A DNA stretch of 48,688 bases from Deltaproteobacteria bacterium (GTDB taxonomy: Bacteria; Desulfobacterota; Syntrophia; Syntrophales; Smithellaceae), in assembly GCA_025361065.1 (NCBI GenBank), contig JANYAY010000090.1, positions 1 to 48,688 on the forward strand. The letters are read 5' to 3'. The notes below the pieces were generated by a model. That model was not told the DNA's origin. It worked only from the letters and a program-made list of their open reading frames with translations, and did no database searches. A program made the translations under genes and the position numbers. Of this stretch, positions 33,059 through 42,393 are shown one piece after another; the stretch's first letter is position 1; every line of letters begins with the position of its first letter.

Positions 33059-34345
33059 ATGAATACAAAGCATACAGCAAAAGATCACCAAATGGAACGT
33101 GAAGGGGTGGCATGGAGCGATTCCACCGCGGACGATGATTTTATTCCGCATCTTCCGAAAGAAGAGTTCGACCACAGAATCGCCGCCGCAAAGAAGATGC
33201 TCGCGAAGCACGGCCTTGATGCGATGATCCTGTTTTCATACGACAACAAGTATTATTACGGTGGTTACCGTGAATCGAACATCCGCTACAGCCACCGCTG
33301 GCGACACTGCGTCATCGTATCACAGGAACACGACCCCGTGTTTGTCGGAGAAACGGTGCTTTCCAACAGCGTGCGCCGCACGACCTGGATCAGGGACGTC
33401 CGTTCCTGGAGCCAGATCAAGATGTGGCGTCTGCCGATGAAGTTTATCGATGTGCTGGTCGACGCCCTAAAAAGCATTCACCTCGCAGACAAGGTCATCG
33501 GCCTTGAGTATGGCCCGGAATACGTCCACGAGGTTTCGATTGACGAGATCCGCGAGATCGAACACTCACTGCCCGACGCGAAATTTGTGAGCGCCGACAA
33601 AGTGGTCTGGGAGCAGCGGATGGTCAAAACCCCGTGGGAAATAGAACTGATGCGGATCGCCTGCGACAAGGCGGGCCGGGTACTCGCAAAGGGGTGGCGC
33701 GCAATCCGTCCCGGGCTTACCGAGCGGGACATCCATCGCATTATCTGGGAAGAATACGTCAAAGAAGACATGTACGATGCAATCGATATTACAAATGTGA
33801 CGCTCTTCATGTGCGGCACCGACGCCCCAGGCAAATGGCGACTGGTGTCCACACCTTTCTATGACCGCGTAATTAAAGAGGGCGACCAGGGATTTGCCGA
33901 CAGCGGTCCGACCTATAAGGGATACTGGACCGATTTCCAGCGTTCGTTCTATGTCGGGAAAAAGCTGCCGCCGAAACTGGCAGACCTTTCGAAATGGGGG
34001 CGCGACGCCTACCTCAATACCGTAAAGAACATTGTTCCGGGTATGCGCGGCTGCGACATCTTCAAACTGGCGGAAAAGGAGACATACCGGCAGGACTGGA
34101 ACCAGGCGGTGCCGATCGATTTCGTCGGGCACGGCATCGGGCTTCTCAATCATGAGCAGCCATGGTTTTCCCCGGATGATGTCACCGAACTGAAACCGGG
34201 GATGGTGGTGTGTGTCGAAATGGGGTGTTTTGGCAACGACCTTTTGTATTTCGGCAATATGCCCGAGGACATCTACCTCGTCACCGATACGGGGCTCGAA
34301 AAACTGGGGATCGACTTCCCTATCGACGTCTATTTATGCAAGTAA
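33059..34345 (+). CDS. M24 family metallopeptidase (aminopeptidase P/creatinase-like)
   Basis: A 428-residue enzyme with the two-domain creatinase/Xaa-Pro peptidase architecture: an N-terminal domain (about 1-160; DAMILFSYDNKYYYGGY) and a pita-bread C-terminal domain. Metal ligands appear as ADSGPTYKGYWTDFQRSF (two Asp), FVGHGIGLLNHE (His), CVEMGCF (Glu) and MPEDIYLVTD (Glu), all conserved. AGGAGG lies 8 bases before this ATG; a GTG three codons upstream is too close. Members hydrolyse Xaa-Pro dipeptides, creatine or ectoine. First gene of the catabolic cassette. Confidence 0.9.
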   Translation: MNTKHTAKDHQMEREGVAWSDSTADDDFIPHLPKEEFDHRIAAAKKMLAKHGLDAMILFSYDNKYYYGGYRESNIRYSHRWRHCVIVSQEHDPVFVGETVLSNSVRRTTWIRDVRSWSQIKMWRLPMKFIDVLVDALKSIHLADKVIGLEYGPEYVHEVSIDEIREIEHSLPDAKFVSADKVVWEQRMVKTPWEIELMRIACDKAGRVLAKGWRAIRPGLTERDIHRIIWEEYVKEDMYDAIDITNVTLFMCGTDAPGKWRLVSTPFYDRVIKEGDQGFADSGPTYKGYWTDFQRSFYVGKKLPPKLADLSKWGRDAYLNTVKNIVPGMRGCDIFKLAEKETYRQDWNQAVPIDFVGHGIGLLNHEQPWFSPDDVTELKPGMVVCVEMGCFGNDLLYFGNMPEDIYLVTDTGLEKLGIDFPIDVYLCK

Positions 34346-34376
34346 TGCTGTCATTCAGGACAAGGAGGCTCGTGTA

Positions 34377-35678
34377 ATGACTGTGTCCAGGAATACAAGC
34401 TTTCAATCAACACCGGCATCGTATCAACCCGGCGGGCCGAGTGCTTATATCATTCTTGTCTTGTTGTGCCTGACTTATGCGTTTGATTATACCGACCGGA
34501 TGATCGTCGCATCACTGATTCCGTTTATCAAACAGGCGTGGGGCCTATCCGACACCCTTTTGGGATCGCTGACAGGCGTGGTATCGCTGTTCATCGCGAT
34601 ATTTGTGATCCCGTTCTCTCTCCTGGTGGACCGATGGAGCCGCAGAAAGATGATCTCCATCATGGTTTTTGGCTGGAGCATCGCAACCATCCTGTGCGCT
34701 TTTGCGCGTAACTATAATGAGCTCCTGATCGCGCGGGCCTTTACCGGGATTGGCGAAGCCGCCTATGCACCTGCGGCCATCGCGATGATCGCGGCATCCT
34801 TTCCTCGGGAACAGCGAGCGATTGCCGTTGGTGTATGGGATGCATTTGCGCCCATCGGCGCCGCCGTCGGCTTCCTGGTCGGCGGTTTCGTGGGCCTGCA
34901 CTATGGATGGCAGTATGCCTTCGGGCTGGTCGGTATTCCCGGCATCATCCTCGCGGCAGTCTACTGGTTTACCCGTGATTATAAAACTGTGCCGCTTGAG
35001 CATGCACTTGGAGCCGGCACCGGGAAAGCAGGCAGCCTCTGGACAAGCGCCAAAGGGCTGCTCCATATCCCCACCATCTGGTTTGTTTATATCGCGTTTG
35101 CGATGAACATCGCGGTAACCACCCCGATCATGACATGGCTTCCTTCGTATCTCAACCGCTTCCACGGGATGAACGTACAGCAGGCCGGCAACATGACGGC
35201 GCTCCTGGCGATGCTGCTGCTGGTGGGCGCACCGCTCGGCGGTTACCTTGCCGACCGCTGGATGAAGAAGCGGACAAACGCGCGGATGGTGTTCTCCGCG
35301 GTCACCTCGCTTTTGTCGGCGCTTCTGCTCGCCGCGGCTTTTATGATGCCGCAGAGCGCGTTTTTCAAACCGCTGATGATGGGATTCGGTGTGCTGTCTA
35401 TTGCGTTTCTGGCGCCCGCGGCGGCGGTCATCCAGGATGTGGTGCACCCGGGACTCCGCGCGCTGGCCTATGGCCTGTGCGTTATCTGCCAGCATATCTT
35501 CGGCGCCGCCTGGTCGCCGATGCTCGTTGGAAACATCTCCGATCATATCGGGCTGGAGAGGGCGCTGCTGGTGCTTCCTGTATTCGGTATTATAGCGGCC
35601 GTGCTGTTCCTGTTGGGCGCCCGCTACTACGAAAAAGATCTCAACCGGGTCAATAATGTCGTATTACTGAGTGAATAA
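34377..35678 (+). CDS. MFS transporter
   Basis: A 433-residue protein with twelve transmembrane helices. The loop after helix 2 (LVDRWSRRKMISIMVF) carries the MFS DxxxRR motif; helix 4 region is typical (ARAFTGIGEAAYAPAAIAMIA) of anion/organic-acid or oligopeptide-type MFS proteins. GGAGG precedes the ATG at 34377. It lies 31 bases after the peptidase gene and 32 bases before the PLP enzyme, and so probably imports the substrate degraded by the cassette. Confidence 0.9.
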   Translation: MTVSRNTSFQSTPASYQPGGPSAYIILVLLCLTYAFDYTDRMIVASLIPFIKQAWGLSDTLLGSLTGVVSLFIAIFVIPFSLLVDRWSRRKMISIMVFGWSIATILCAFARNYNELLIARAFTGIGEAAYAPAAIAMIAASFPREQRAIAVGVWDAFAPIGAAVGFLVGGFVGLHYGWQYAFGLVGIPGIILAAVYWFTRDYKTVPLEHALGAGTGKAGSLWTSAKGLLHIPTIWFVYIAFAMNIAVTTPIMTWLPSYLNRFHGMNVQQAGNMTALLAMLLLVGAPLGGYLADRWMKKRTNARMVFSAVTSLLSALLLAAAFMMPQSAFFKPLMMGFGVLSIAFLAPAAAVIQDVVHPGLRALAYGLCVICQHIFGAAWSPMLVGNISDHIGLERALLVLPVFGIIAAVLFLLGARYYEKDLNRVNNVVLLSE

Positions 35679-35710
35679 CAACGATTAATATAACAATAAG
35701 GAGATGAAGA

Positions 35711-36913
35711 ATGTTTGTCAGCCATCTGGGATGTCCAAAGTGTCACAAAACGTATGAAAGCAACAGGAAGATACAGCTCTGTACCTGCGGTTCACCGCTC
35801 CTGGTCGAGTATGATCTGCAGAAGGTCAAGAAATCCCTGACAAAGGAATCCCTGCCGCAGCGGAGAAACGATCTCTGGCGATATCGGGAACTGCTTCCGG
35901 TGCGTGAAGAAAAAAACATAGTTACGTTGGGAGAAGGCATGACCCCGCTGCTGAAGCTGCATAATATCGGCGCGGATATGGGCCTGTCCAACCTCTTCCT
36001 GAAAGATGAGGGGATCATTCCCACGGGAACTTTCAAGGCGCGCGGCGCCACTGTCGGCGTATCGATGGCGAAGGAACTCGGCGTCACGGCACTGGCGATG
36101 CCGACCAACGGAAACGCCGGCGGTGCCTGGGCAATGTACTGCGCTGCAGCCGGGATACGATCGGTGATCGTCATGCCGAAGGACGCGCCCTCCATCCCCC
36201 GCAAGGAATGCGTCATTGCGGGGGCGTCGCTATACCTGGTGGAGGGCCTTATCAGCGATGCGGGCAAGATCGTTGGCCGTGCCGTTGCCGATTACGGCCT
36301 CTATGACGCGTCGACGCTGAAAGAGCCGTATCGCATTGAAGGAAAGAAAACCATGGGCATTGAGATCGCCGAGCAATTCGGCTGGGATGTGCCCGAGGTC
36401 ATCCTCTATCCCACCGGTGGTGGTGTCGGTATCATCGGCATCTACAAGGCGCTCAAAGAACTCCAGGAACTCGGCTGGATCGGCCCCCGCATGCCGCGTC
36501 TTGTCGCAGTGCAGGCCAGTGGATGTGCCCCGGTGGTCAGGGCATGGCAGGAAAAAAAGACCGAATCGGTGTTCTGGGAAAACTCGCAAACCGTGGCCTT
36601 TGGCATTAACGTCCCGAAGCCTTTGGGCGATTTTCTTGTGCTCGACGCGGTGTATGCTACGAACGGATGCGCCGTTGCGGTGACGGACGAGGAAATTATG
36701 GACGTGCATGCCTTGCTGGGCAGGCGGGAAGGCCTGTTCGTGTGCCCCGAGGGCGCCGCGACACTTGCCGCCGTACGCAGGCTTGTTCAAGAGGGCTGGA
36801 TTGAAAAGAACGAAAGAGTCGTACTTCTCAACACCGGCACGGGCTTGAAGTATCCCGATTCTGTGGACGCACGGCCGCCGGTATTGCAGCCGAGCGATTC
36901 GATTAAACTATAA
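35711..36913 (+). CDS. Threonine synthase-like PLP enzyme
   Basis: A 400-residue fold-type II PLP enzyme. The N-terminal zinc-ribbon-like CPKCHKTY...CTCG and [11 protein letters not shown] match threonine synthases; the PLP lysine is in [26 protein letters not shown] is the phosphate-binding region. A biosynthetic role (O-phosphohomoserine to threonine) is possible, but the operon with a peptidase, transporter and RidA instead suggests a beta- or gamma-eliminating lyase on an amino acid product. GGAGA lies before the ATG. Confidence 0.88.
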   Translation: MFVSHLGCPKCHKTYESNRKIQLCTCGSPLLVEYDLQKVKKSLTKESLPQRRNDLWRYRELLPVREEKNIVTLGEGMTPLLKLHNIGADMGLSNLFLKDEGIIPTGTFKARGATVGVSMAKELGVTALAMPTNGNAGGAWAMYCAAAGIRSVIVMPKDAPSIPRKECVIAGASLYLVEGLISDAGKIVGRAVADYGLYDASTLKEPYRIEGKKTMGIEIAEQFGWDVPEVILYPTGGGVGIIGIYKALKELQELGWIGPRMPRLVAVQASGCAPVVRAWQEKKTESVFWENSQTVAFGINVPKPLGDFLVLDAVYATNGCAVAVTDEEIMDVHALLGRREGLFVCPEGAATLAAVRRLVQEGWIEKNERVVLLNTGTGLKYPDSVDARPPVLQPSDSIKL

Positions 36914-36935
36914 GAGATACGGAAGGATAACCAAT

Positions 36936-37322
36936 ATGAAAAAGATCATCGCAACAAAAAACGCACCGCAGGCGATAGGCCCTTATTCACAGGCTGTTCA
37001 AGCAGGAGACATGCTGTTTATTTCGGGGCAGATTCCCCTCGATCCGGCAACCTCGGAAATCGTCGGCCGCACCGCTGCCGAGCAGTCCGAGCAGGTATTC
37101 AAGAACATCGGAGCGATCCTGAAGGCGGCGGGACTCGACTATCAGGATGTGGTCAAGACCACAGTGCTTCTCAAAAGCATCCAGGACTTCGCGTCGGTAA
37201 ACGAGGTGTACGCGCGTTATTTTACAGGCGAGTATCCCGCACGTGCGGCGTATGAAGTCGGTAATCTCCCGAAAAACGCGCTAGTCGAGATCGAAGCAAT
37301 TGCCACGCTGTCGCGTCTGTAA
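36936..37322 (+). CDS. ridA: RidA family enamine/imine deaminase
   Basis: A 128-residue protein with the RidA features: [20 protein letters not shown], then the Arg of [10 protein letters not shown] and a C-terminal [10 protein letters not shown]. RidA hydrolyses 2-aminoacrylate and related enamines released by PLP lyases. Its position 22 bases after the PLP enzyme supports that the latter makes such an enamine. GGAAGGAT precedes the ATG. Confidence 0.93.
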   Translation: MKKIIATKNAPQAIGPYSQAVQAGDMLFISGQIPLDPATSEIVGRTAAEQSEQVFKNIGAILKAAGLDYQDVVKTTVLLKSIQDFASVNEVYARYFTGEYPARAAYEVGNLPKNALVEIEAIATLSRL

Positions 37323-37354
37323 TCGACCCCGATAACAAGCAAGGATTCACCGTC

Positions 37355-37744
37355 ATGCCGAAGTTCCCCCCTGCAGATCGCGCTGCGGGAGTCATCGCCA
37401 GCCTCGGCGAGGCGCCTGCAGCAATCGCACGCACCGTCGTCGCGATCCTGTTTTATATTATCTGACGGATGTCCTGGGGATGGCGCCTTTTGCCGCGGGC
37501 TTGCTCATCATGTTCGGCAGGATATGCGAAGCGGCGCTCGATGCGCTACTGACGATGTCCCACAGAGAAGCGGTCACGCCTTTCTGGTGGCGCGGAGTCC
37601 GCGCGGGGGGGCGTCGCCCTTTTCGCAGGACTTTCGTTCGTCGTCCTGTGGTATCCGTTCCTCGCGTCCGGCCGTTCTGCCGCTTCGGTGGCCGCGGTCA
37701 TGCTGCCGACCAGGGTTGTCCTGAATATCATGGGAGTATTGTGA
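37355..37744 (+). pseudogene. Decayed GPH-type (MFS) symporter, N-terminal remnant
   Basis: Three frames together give the start of a glycoside-pentoside-hexuronide:cation symporter: VIASLGEAPAAIARTVVAILFY, then LTDVLGMAPFAAGLLIMFGR in another frame, and in a third SFVVLWYPFLASGRS ending MGVL* at 37744. Known GPH symporters read GSLGEAPAYNAFTVFFLFFLTDV and LPFGLSFVLLWYP. The AAGGA at 37341 and the ATG at 37355 survive. At least two frameshifts and a TGA disrupt it; it is not functional. It follows RidA by 32 bases, so the cassette once had a second transporter. Confidence 0.6.
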
Positions 37745-37774
37745 AGTCCCTTTTTCCTGTTTTCAGGCCATCCG

Positions 37775-39202
37775 TTATTGCAGGTCGTATTTATGCTCTG
37801 TCCGGGCAACACCGGTGGCTAAGGCCGCTTCACGTACGGCGTGAGCAACTTTTTCCGCAACCTGGCGGTTAAAAACGCTGGGAATGATATAGTCCTCCAT
37901 CAGCTCCTCCGACGCCACGCAGGAGGAAATAGCCCGGGCGGCGGCAATAAGCATCTCCCGGTTAATATCCCGGGCGTTGCAATCGAAGACGCCCCGAAAA
38001 AGACCGGGAAAGCAAAGGACATTATTAATCTGATTGTGGAAATCAGACCGCCCGGTTGCCATAATACGGACGTAAGGCGCGGCTTCCTCGGGCATGATTT
38101 CCGGATCCGGATTTGCCATGGCAAAGACAATGGAGTCCCTCGCCATCTTCTTGACATCCCGGCCATGGAGAATATTTCCTACGGAGACACCGATAAAAAC
38201 ATCGGCTCCCTGCAGGGCATTGGCGAGATTGCCCTTGATCCGTCCGGGGTTCGTCTCGGCGGCAAGGTCTTCCTTGATCGGATTCATGTTCTCCTTGCGC
38301 CCACGGTAAAGAATTCCCTGGCTGTCACAGCCGATGATGTGACCCACACCGCAGGACAGGAGAAGCTTTATGGTGGACGCTCCGGCCGCCCCCAGGCCGT
38401 TGACAACAACCCGGATATCTTTTATATCCTTACCGACGATCTTCAGGGCATTCAAAAGACCGGCAAGAATCACCGTGGCGGTGCCGTGCTGATCATCGTG
38501 AAATACGGGAATATCCAGTTCTTTCTTTAGACGATTCTCAATCTCAAAACAACGGGGTGCGGAGATGTCCTCCAGATTAATTCCGCCAAAACCCGGCGAA
38601 ATCAACTTTACGACAGAAATTATTTCCTCCGGATTTTTCGTATCGAGGCAGATGGGAAAGGCATCAATCCGGCCGAAGGTTTTAAAAAGCATAGCCTTAC
38701 CCTCCATAACCGGCATGGCGGCCCGGGGACCGATATCCCCGAGACCCAGGACGGCGCTGCCGTCAGTTACTATCGCCACGGTATTACACTTAATCGTCAG
38801 ATCATATACCCGTTCGGGGTTTTCGTGGATGGCCATAGCCACCCGGGCAACCCCCGGCGTGTAGGCCATGGCAAGATCATCTCTGGTTTTCAGAGGAATC
38901 TTGTTCCGAATTTCGATCTTGCCGCCGTGATGAACCATCATGGTCCGGTCCGTCGCCCGGATAAAACCGACATCGGGAATCTTCTTCACGGTATCAATGA
39001 TTTGCTTCAGCATGGCATTGTCCGCAGCACTGACGACTATGTCGCGGATAATACATTCTTGCCGGAATCCGGCGATATCAATGGCCCCAATATTGCCGCC
39101 CTTTTTAGCAATAGCCGCAATTACTTTCGCCAGCTTCCCCGGTTTATTCGGGATCTCCAGACGGATCGAAATACTGAAACTGGGAGTCGTTGATCTAATC
39201 AT
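37775..39202 (-). CDS. ACT-domain NAD(P)-dependent malic enzyme
   Basis: A 475-residue enzyme converting malate to pyruvate and CO2. An N-terminal ACT domain (about 10-85; EIPNKPGKLAKVIAAIAKKGGNIG) precedes the malic enzyme core: MAYTPGVARV (catalytic Tyr), CLDTKNPEE, VFHDDQHGTA (metal Asp) and GLGAAGAST (NAD site). AGGAGG precedes the ATG at 39202; the longer frame adds 21 residues without a site. The ACT domain suggests amino-acid control. Convergent with the cassette. Confidence 0.93.
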   Translation of the reverse strand: MIRSTTPSFSISIRLEIPNKPGKLAKVIAAIAKKGGNIGAIDIAGFRQECIIRDIVVSAADNAMLKQIIDTVKKIPDVGFIRATDRTMMVHHGGKIEIRNKIPLKTRDDLAMAYTPGVARVAMAIHENPERVYDLTIKCNTVAIVTDGSAVLGLGDIGPRAAMPVMEGKAMLFKTFGRIDAFPICLDTKNPEEIISVVKLISPGFGGINLEDISAPRCFEIENRLKKELDIPVFHDDQHGTATVILAGLLNALKIVGKDIKDIRVVVNGLGAAGASTIKLLLSCGVGHIIGCDSQGILYRGRKENMNPIKEDLAAETNPGRIKGNLANALQGADVFIGVSVGNILHGRDVKKMARDSIVFAMANPDPEIMPEEAAPYVRIMATGRSDFHNQINNVLCFPGLFRGVFDCNARDINREMLIAAARAISSCVASEELMEDYIIPSVFNRQVAEKVAHAVREAALATGVARTEHKYDLQ

Positions 39203-39545
39203 TCTGGGCCTCCTTTGGCAGCTACGAAAAGAAATCCGACCACAACCATCGAGGACAAATTCCATACGGGATAAACAATTCTATAATGTTTACATGACAA
39301 TCGCAGCAATAATCTTTTGACTACGGCGCGTTTCAACATGATATGATTATCCGGTACTGTCAAGATTTTTTATGAAGCCCAATATGCGGCAATAATTGCC
39401 AAGGCGATACTTCAGAAAAGCGGGGATGAGAAAGAAGCAATAATGATTGCTAATGCGAATGCAAAATTAAATCAACCACCTCGCGAGCTCGCTGCGGATA
39501 ATTAACGCTCGTCCGGCTTGAGCGGGATTAAAGATTAATCCCGGA
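39203..39545. other. Gap with a protein-like remnant and REP copy 3
   Basis: About 340 bases between the malic enzyme start and the MFS gene. A plus-strand frame (about 39351-39505) reads YEAQYAAIIAKAILQKSGDE and then into the REP element. It has no start codon and stops in the element; it could be a decayed gene tail. No other feature seen. Confidence 0.35.
39472..39532. repeat. 61-bp REP-like element, copy 3
   Basis: Reverse complement of copy 1 (9403-9463) with few differences; starts TCAACCACCTCGCGAGCTCG, ends GCGGGATTAAA. It lies in the gap between two genes and is not followed by a T-run. Confidence 0.75.
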
Positions 39546-40754
39546 TCATTCAGGCCCAACGAGGTCTGCCCGTGCTTCAGGAGTGCGCACGGTCATGTAC
39601 ATTATCATGCCCGCCAACATTACCACTGCAGCTCCATAGTAAAGTGCCACATACCCTAAACGGTCGATCATAAATCCGGCTATTGCCGGTCCGAGCAAAA
39701 GCGTCCCGTTCTGACAGCCCAGGTAGAGTCCGACAAACCCGGCCGTATTTCCCTCCGGCACTAAGCTCAGGAAGAACGGGTAGGACACGGCAAGTATCGT
39801 ACCGTATCCCGCACCGGCTATTACCATAAAAACAAGAAGTGTCGGATATGTTTTTATAAGAGGGATACAACAAAAACAGACTATCAGAATCGCAACCCCG
39901 GATATCGTTATCCTTTTCATCCCCAGCTTTGTCGCCAGCAATCCTGCGGGAAGGGCAGAAAAAACGAAAGAAGCGTTCAGCGTAAAAAACGCTGTGACTG
40001 CGCGCTCGACGGTCAAACCGAAAAGCCCTATGCAGGTGATCACTAAAAAAGCGCTCACCATCCACAGACCGACCCATTGGAAAGTCATACCGACAAGGAA
40101 TCTCCGAAGGTTTTTTTCGCCCGCGAGGCTCTTCAGCAGGCTTTGATGTTTGATCGGGCCTTGCGCCCTTCCCTCCTTCACGGAAAAGCACATGATCGTA
40201 ACGGAAACACAAACCGCAATCACGACCCACACGAACGGACGGATGTGTGACGTATCCCACAAGCGGGCGGCAAACATCAGATAGCTCAGAATTCCTGTGC
40301 CCCCGACCAGAAACATGATGCCTGAGGCAAAACTTCGCTGCGATACGGGAACCGTGTCGGGAAGAAGTGCGAAATAGGGGCCGATGGCGAAGAAAAATCC
40401 TGCATAGGCAAGAACGATAACGGGCAACGCCACAAAAAGGGAATCGATCCGCATAAGCAACAGTAACATGGCACAAGCCAGGATCCATCCCGCGACGATC
40501 AGCGGCCGCCTACGCCCCAGCGGCGTGTTGATCCGGTCGGACAGTGAGCCTGCCAACACCGGGAAAAACAGGCCGGTGATTCCGGCCATCGATATAATAA
40601 TCCCTGTTACCGCATTTGAGCCGGTGAGCTCCTTCAGGTAAAGGGGCAGCGTCGCCCAGGTAAAGCCCCAGAACGTCTGGACCGCAAACAGACCCATGGC
40701 AAAACCTGCAAGTTTCAGAAGCGTGACATGCGCGGAACCGTTATTATCGGACAT
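39546..40754 (-). CDS. MFS transporter (SLC45/GPH-like)
   Basis: A 402-residue protein with about eleven or twelve transmembrane helices. The loop SDRINTPLGRRRPLIVAGW is the SLC45/GPH-type motif (LGRRRPxI), placing it near sugar or oligosaccharide symporters. No strong ribosome-binding site is seen at MSDNN. It is a single gene, with no sugar enzymes nearby. Substrate unknown. Confidence 0.88.
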   Translation of the reverse strand: MSDNNGSAHVTLLKLAGFAMGLFAVQTFWGFTWATLPLYLKELTGSNAVTGIIISMAGITGLFFPVLAGSLSDRINTPLGRRRPLIVAGWILACAMLLLLMRIDSLFVALPVIVLAYAGFFFAIGPYFALLPDTVPVSQRSFASGIMFLVGGTGILSYLMFAARLWDTSHIRPFVWVVIAVCVSVTIMCFSVKEGRAQGPIKHQSLLKSLAGEKNLRRFLVGMTFQWVGLWMVSAFLVITCIGLFGLTVERAVTAFFTLNASFVFSALPAGLLATKLGMKRITISGVAILIVCFCCIPLIKTYPTLLVFMVIAGAGYGTILAVSYPFFLSLVPEGNTAGFVGLYLGCQNGTLLLGPAIAGFMIDRLGYVALYYGAAVVMLAGMIMYMTVRTPEARADLVGPE

Positions 40755-40904
40755 AACAACCTCTTAAATGATATTTTAATCTCCATACAGTCTCTGCATG
40801 AAGCGCTCCGGTTGAGTAACCTTGAGGTCACAAGATATTTACAAAAGTGAGACGAAGAAACCGCTACATACATCCTTCAGTCTTCAGTCTTCAGTCTTTT
40901 GTCT

Positions 40905-41623
40905 TCATCCTCCCAGATATGCTTCCTTGACTCGCGGATTACCCATGAGTTCTTTACCTGAACCGGACAGCACGACACGGCCGGTTTCCAGAACATAGCC
41001 GCGCGAAGCGATGTGCAATGACATGTTGGCATTTTGTTCCACAAGCAGGATGGTTTTTCCCGCCTGATTGATATCCCGGATTATCTGAAAGATATCCCGC
41101 ACCAGAACGGGAGAGAGCCCCATGGATGGCTCATCGAGCAAAAGCATTGGCGCATCCGTCATGAGCGCCCGGCCCACGGCCAGCATTTGCTGCTCGCCGC
41201 CGGAGAGCATTCCGCCTAACTGCTTCTTTCGTTCACACAGGCGGGGGAATAATTCAAAAACGTGTTTCAGATCGCCGGCGATTTTGACTTTATCCTTGCG
41301 CTGCCAGGTGGCCAGTTGCAGATTTTCCCGCACGGTCAGATTGCCGAAGATGCCCCGGCCTTCCGGCACGTGGGCGATGCCTGTAGCGACAATTTGATCG
41401 GCGGCAATATTTTTTAAATTTTTTCCCGAAAAAGTAATGCCGCCCTCAAACGGAATCAGGCCGGAGATGCCCGCAGGATGGATGATTTCCCCGCGCCGTT
41501 GGCGCCGATCAAGGTTACGATTTCTCCGCGGGCGACATCAAACGAAATATCGTCAACAGCGCGGATGCTGTCGTAGGAAACATTCAAATGAGAAACGGTA
41601 AGAATTCGCTCTTTGGGCATCAT
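40905..41623 (-). pseudogene. livF: livF, branched-chain amino acid ABC ATPase, frameshifted
   Basis: The gene starts at the ATGATG that overlaps the livG stop (41623/41620). The first frame gives MPKERILTVSHLNVSYDS, the Walker A GANGAGKSS and ends LRASPA* at 41456. The other frame resumes with ISGLIPFEGG and the remaining domain: signature LSGGEQQMLAVGRAL, Walker B MLLLDEPSMGLSP. One base is missing near 41468/41469 (LRA|ISGL in the family). A single inserted base restores a normal ~240-residue LivF. It may be a real mutation or a base-call error. Confidence 0.85.
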
Positions 41624-42393
41624 TGTGCAACCTCCACGCCCAGATATGCTTCCATAACCTTGGGGTTATTTTGAATTTCCGCGCACAATCCTGCCGCAAT
41701 CGTCGCGCCAAAATCCAGCACCACCAGGCGTTCGCAAATGCCCATCACCAGGCGCATCTGGTGTTCAATCAAAATGATAGTGACCGAAAAAGTTTGGCGA
41801 ATCCAGCCGATAAATTCCATCAGCTGAATAATTTCATTGGGGTTCATTCCGGCCGCCGGCTCGTCCAGCAGCAGAAGTTTGGGCCCGGTGGCGAGCGCCC
41901 GGGCAATCTCCAGACGGCGCTGTAAACCGTAAGGCAGATTTTTCGCTTTTTCATTAGCCATATCGTCGAGCTTAAACATTGACAGTAAATCCAGCGTGAG
42001 ATCCGTGATACGTTTTTCTTCGGCACGAAACCGGCCTATATGCAGAAGCGCTTCGACCGGAGTGTAAGCCATCCGGCCATAGTGCGCGATGCGCACATTG
42101 TCCAGGACACTGAGTTCGCGAAATAACCGGATGTTCTGAAATGTGCGGGCAATGCCTGAACGGGTGATTGTATGAGGTGTCTGGCCGACCAGATCCCGCC
42201 CTGCGAGTTTGATGCTGCCTGCGGTAGCTTTATAGACGCCGGTGATTAAATTAAAAACAGTGGTTTTTCCCGCACCGTTGGGGCCGATAATACCGACCAG
42301 CTCATGCGGGTCGATGATAAAATTGAAATCGGAAACAGCGCAAAGTCCTGCGAAGCGGTGTGTCAGTCCGGATATTTCAAGTAGAGGCATCAT
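41620..42393 (-). CDS. livG: LivG, branched-chain amino acid ABC ATPase
   Basis: A 257-residue cytoplasmic ATPase: Walker A GPNGAGKTTVF (about 36-46), signature LPYGLQRRLEIARAL, Walker B LLLLDEPAAGMNP, and the LivG end LGVEV. GAAGGAGG precedes the ATG. It overlaps livM by 17 bases and livF by 4, as in a tight operon. It powers import of Leu/Ile/Val or related amides. Confidence 0.94.
   Translation of the reverse strand: MMPLLEISGLTHRFAGLCAVSDFNFIIDPHELVGIIGPNGAGKTTVFNLITGVYKATAGSIKLAGRDLVGQTPHTITRSGIARTFQNIRLFRELSVLDNVRIAHYGRMAYTPVEALLHIGRFRAEEKRITDLTLDLLSMFKLDDMANEKAKNLPYGLQRRLEIARALATGPKLLLLDEPAAGMNPNEIIQLMEFIGWIRQTFSVTIILIEHQMRLVMGICERLVVLDFGATIAAGLCAEIQNNPKVMEAYLGVEVAQ

Noticed and set aside
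34212-34376. N-terminal extension of the MFS frame
   Set aside because: It overlaps the end of the M24 gene in another frame and has no start site; the ATG at 34377 has GGAGG.
39351-39505. Possible gene tail YEAQYAAIIAKAILQKSG
   Set aside because: No start codon and it runs into a REP element; kept only as a comment.
40878-40905. Short tandem CAGTCTT repeat before the livF end
   Set aside because: Four imperfect units only; may be slippage with no function visible.
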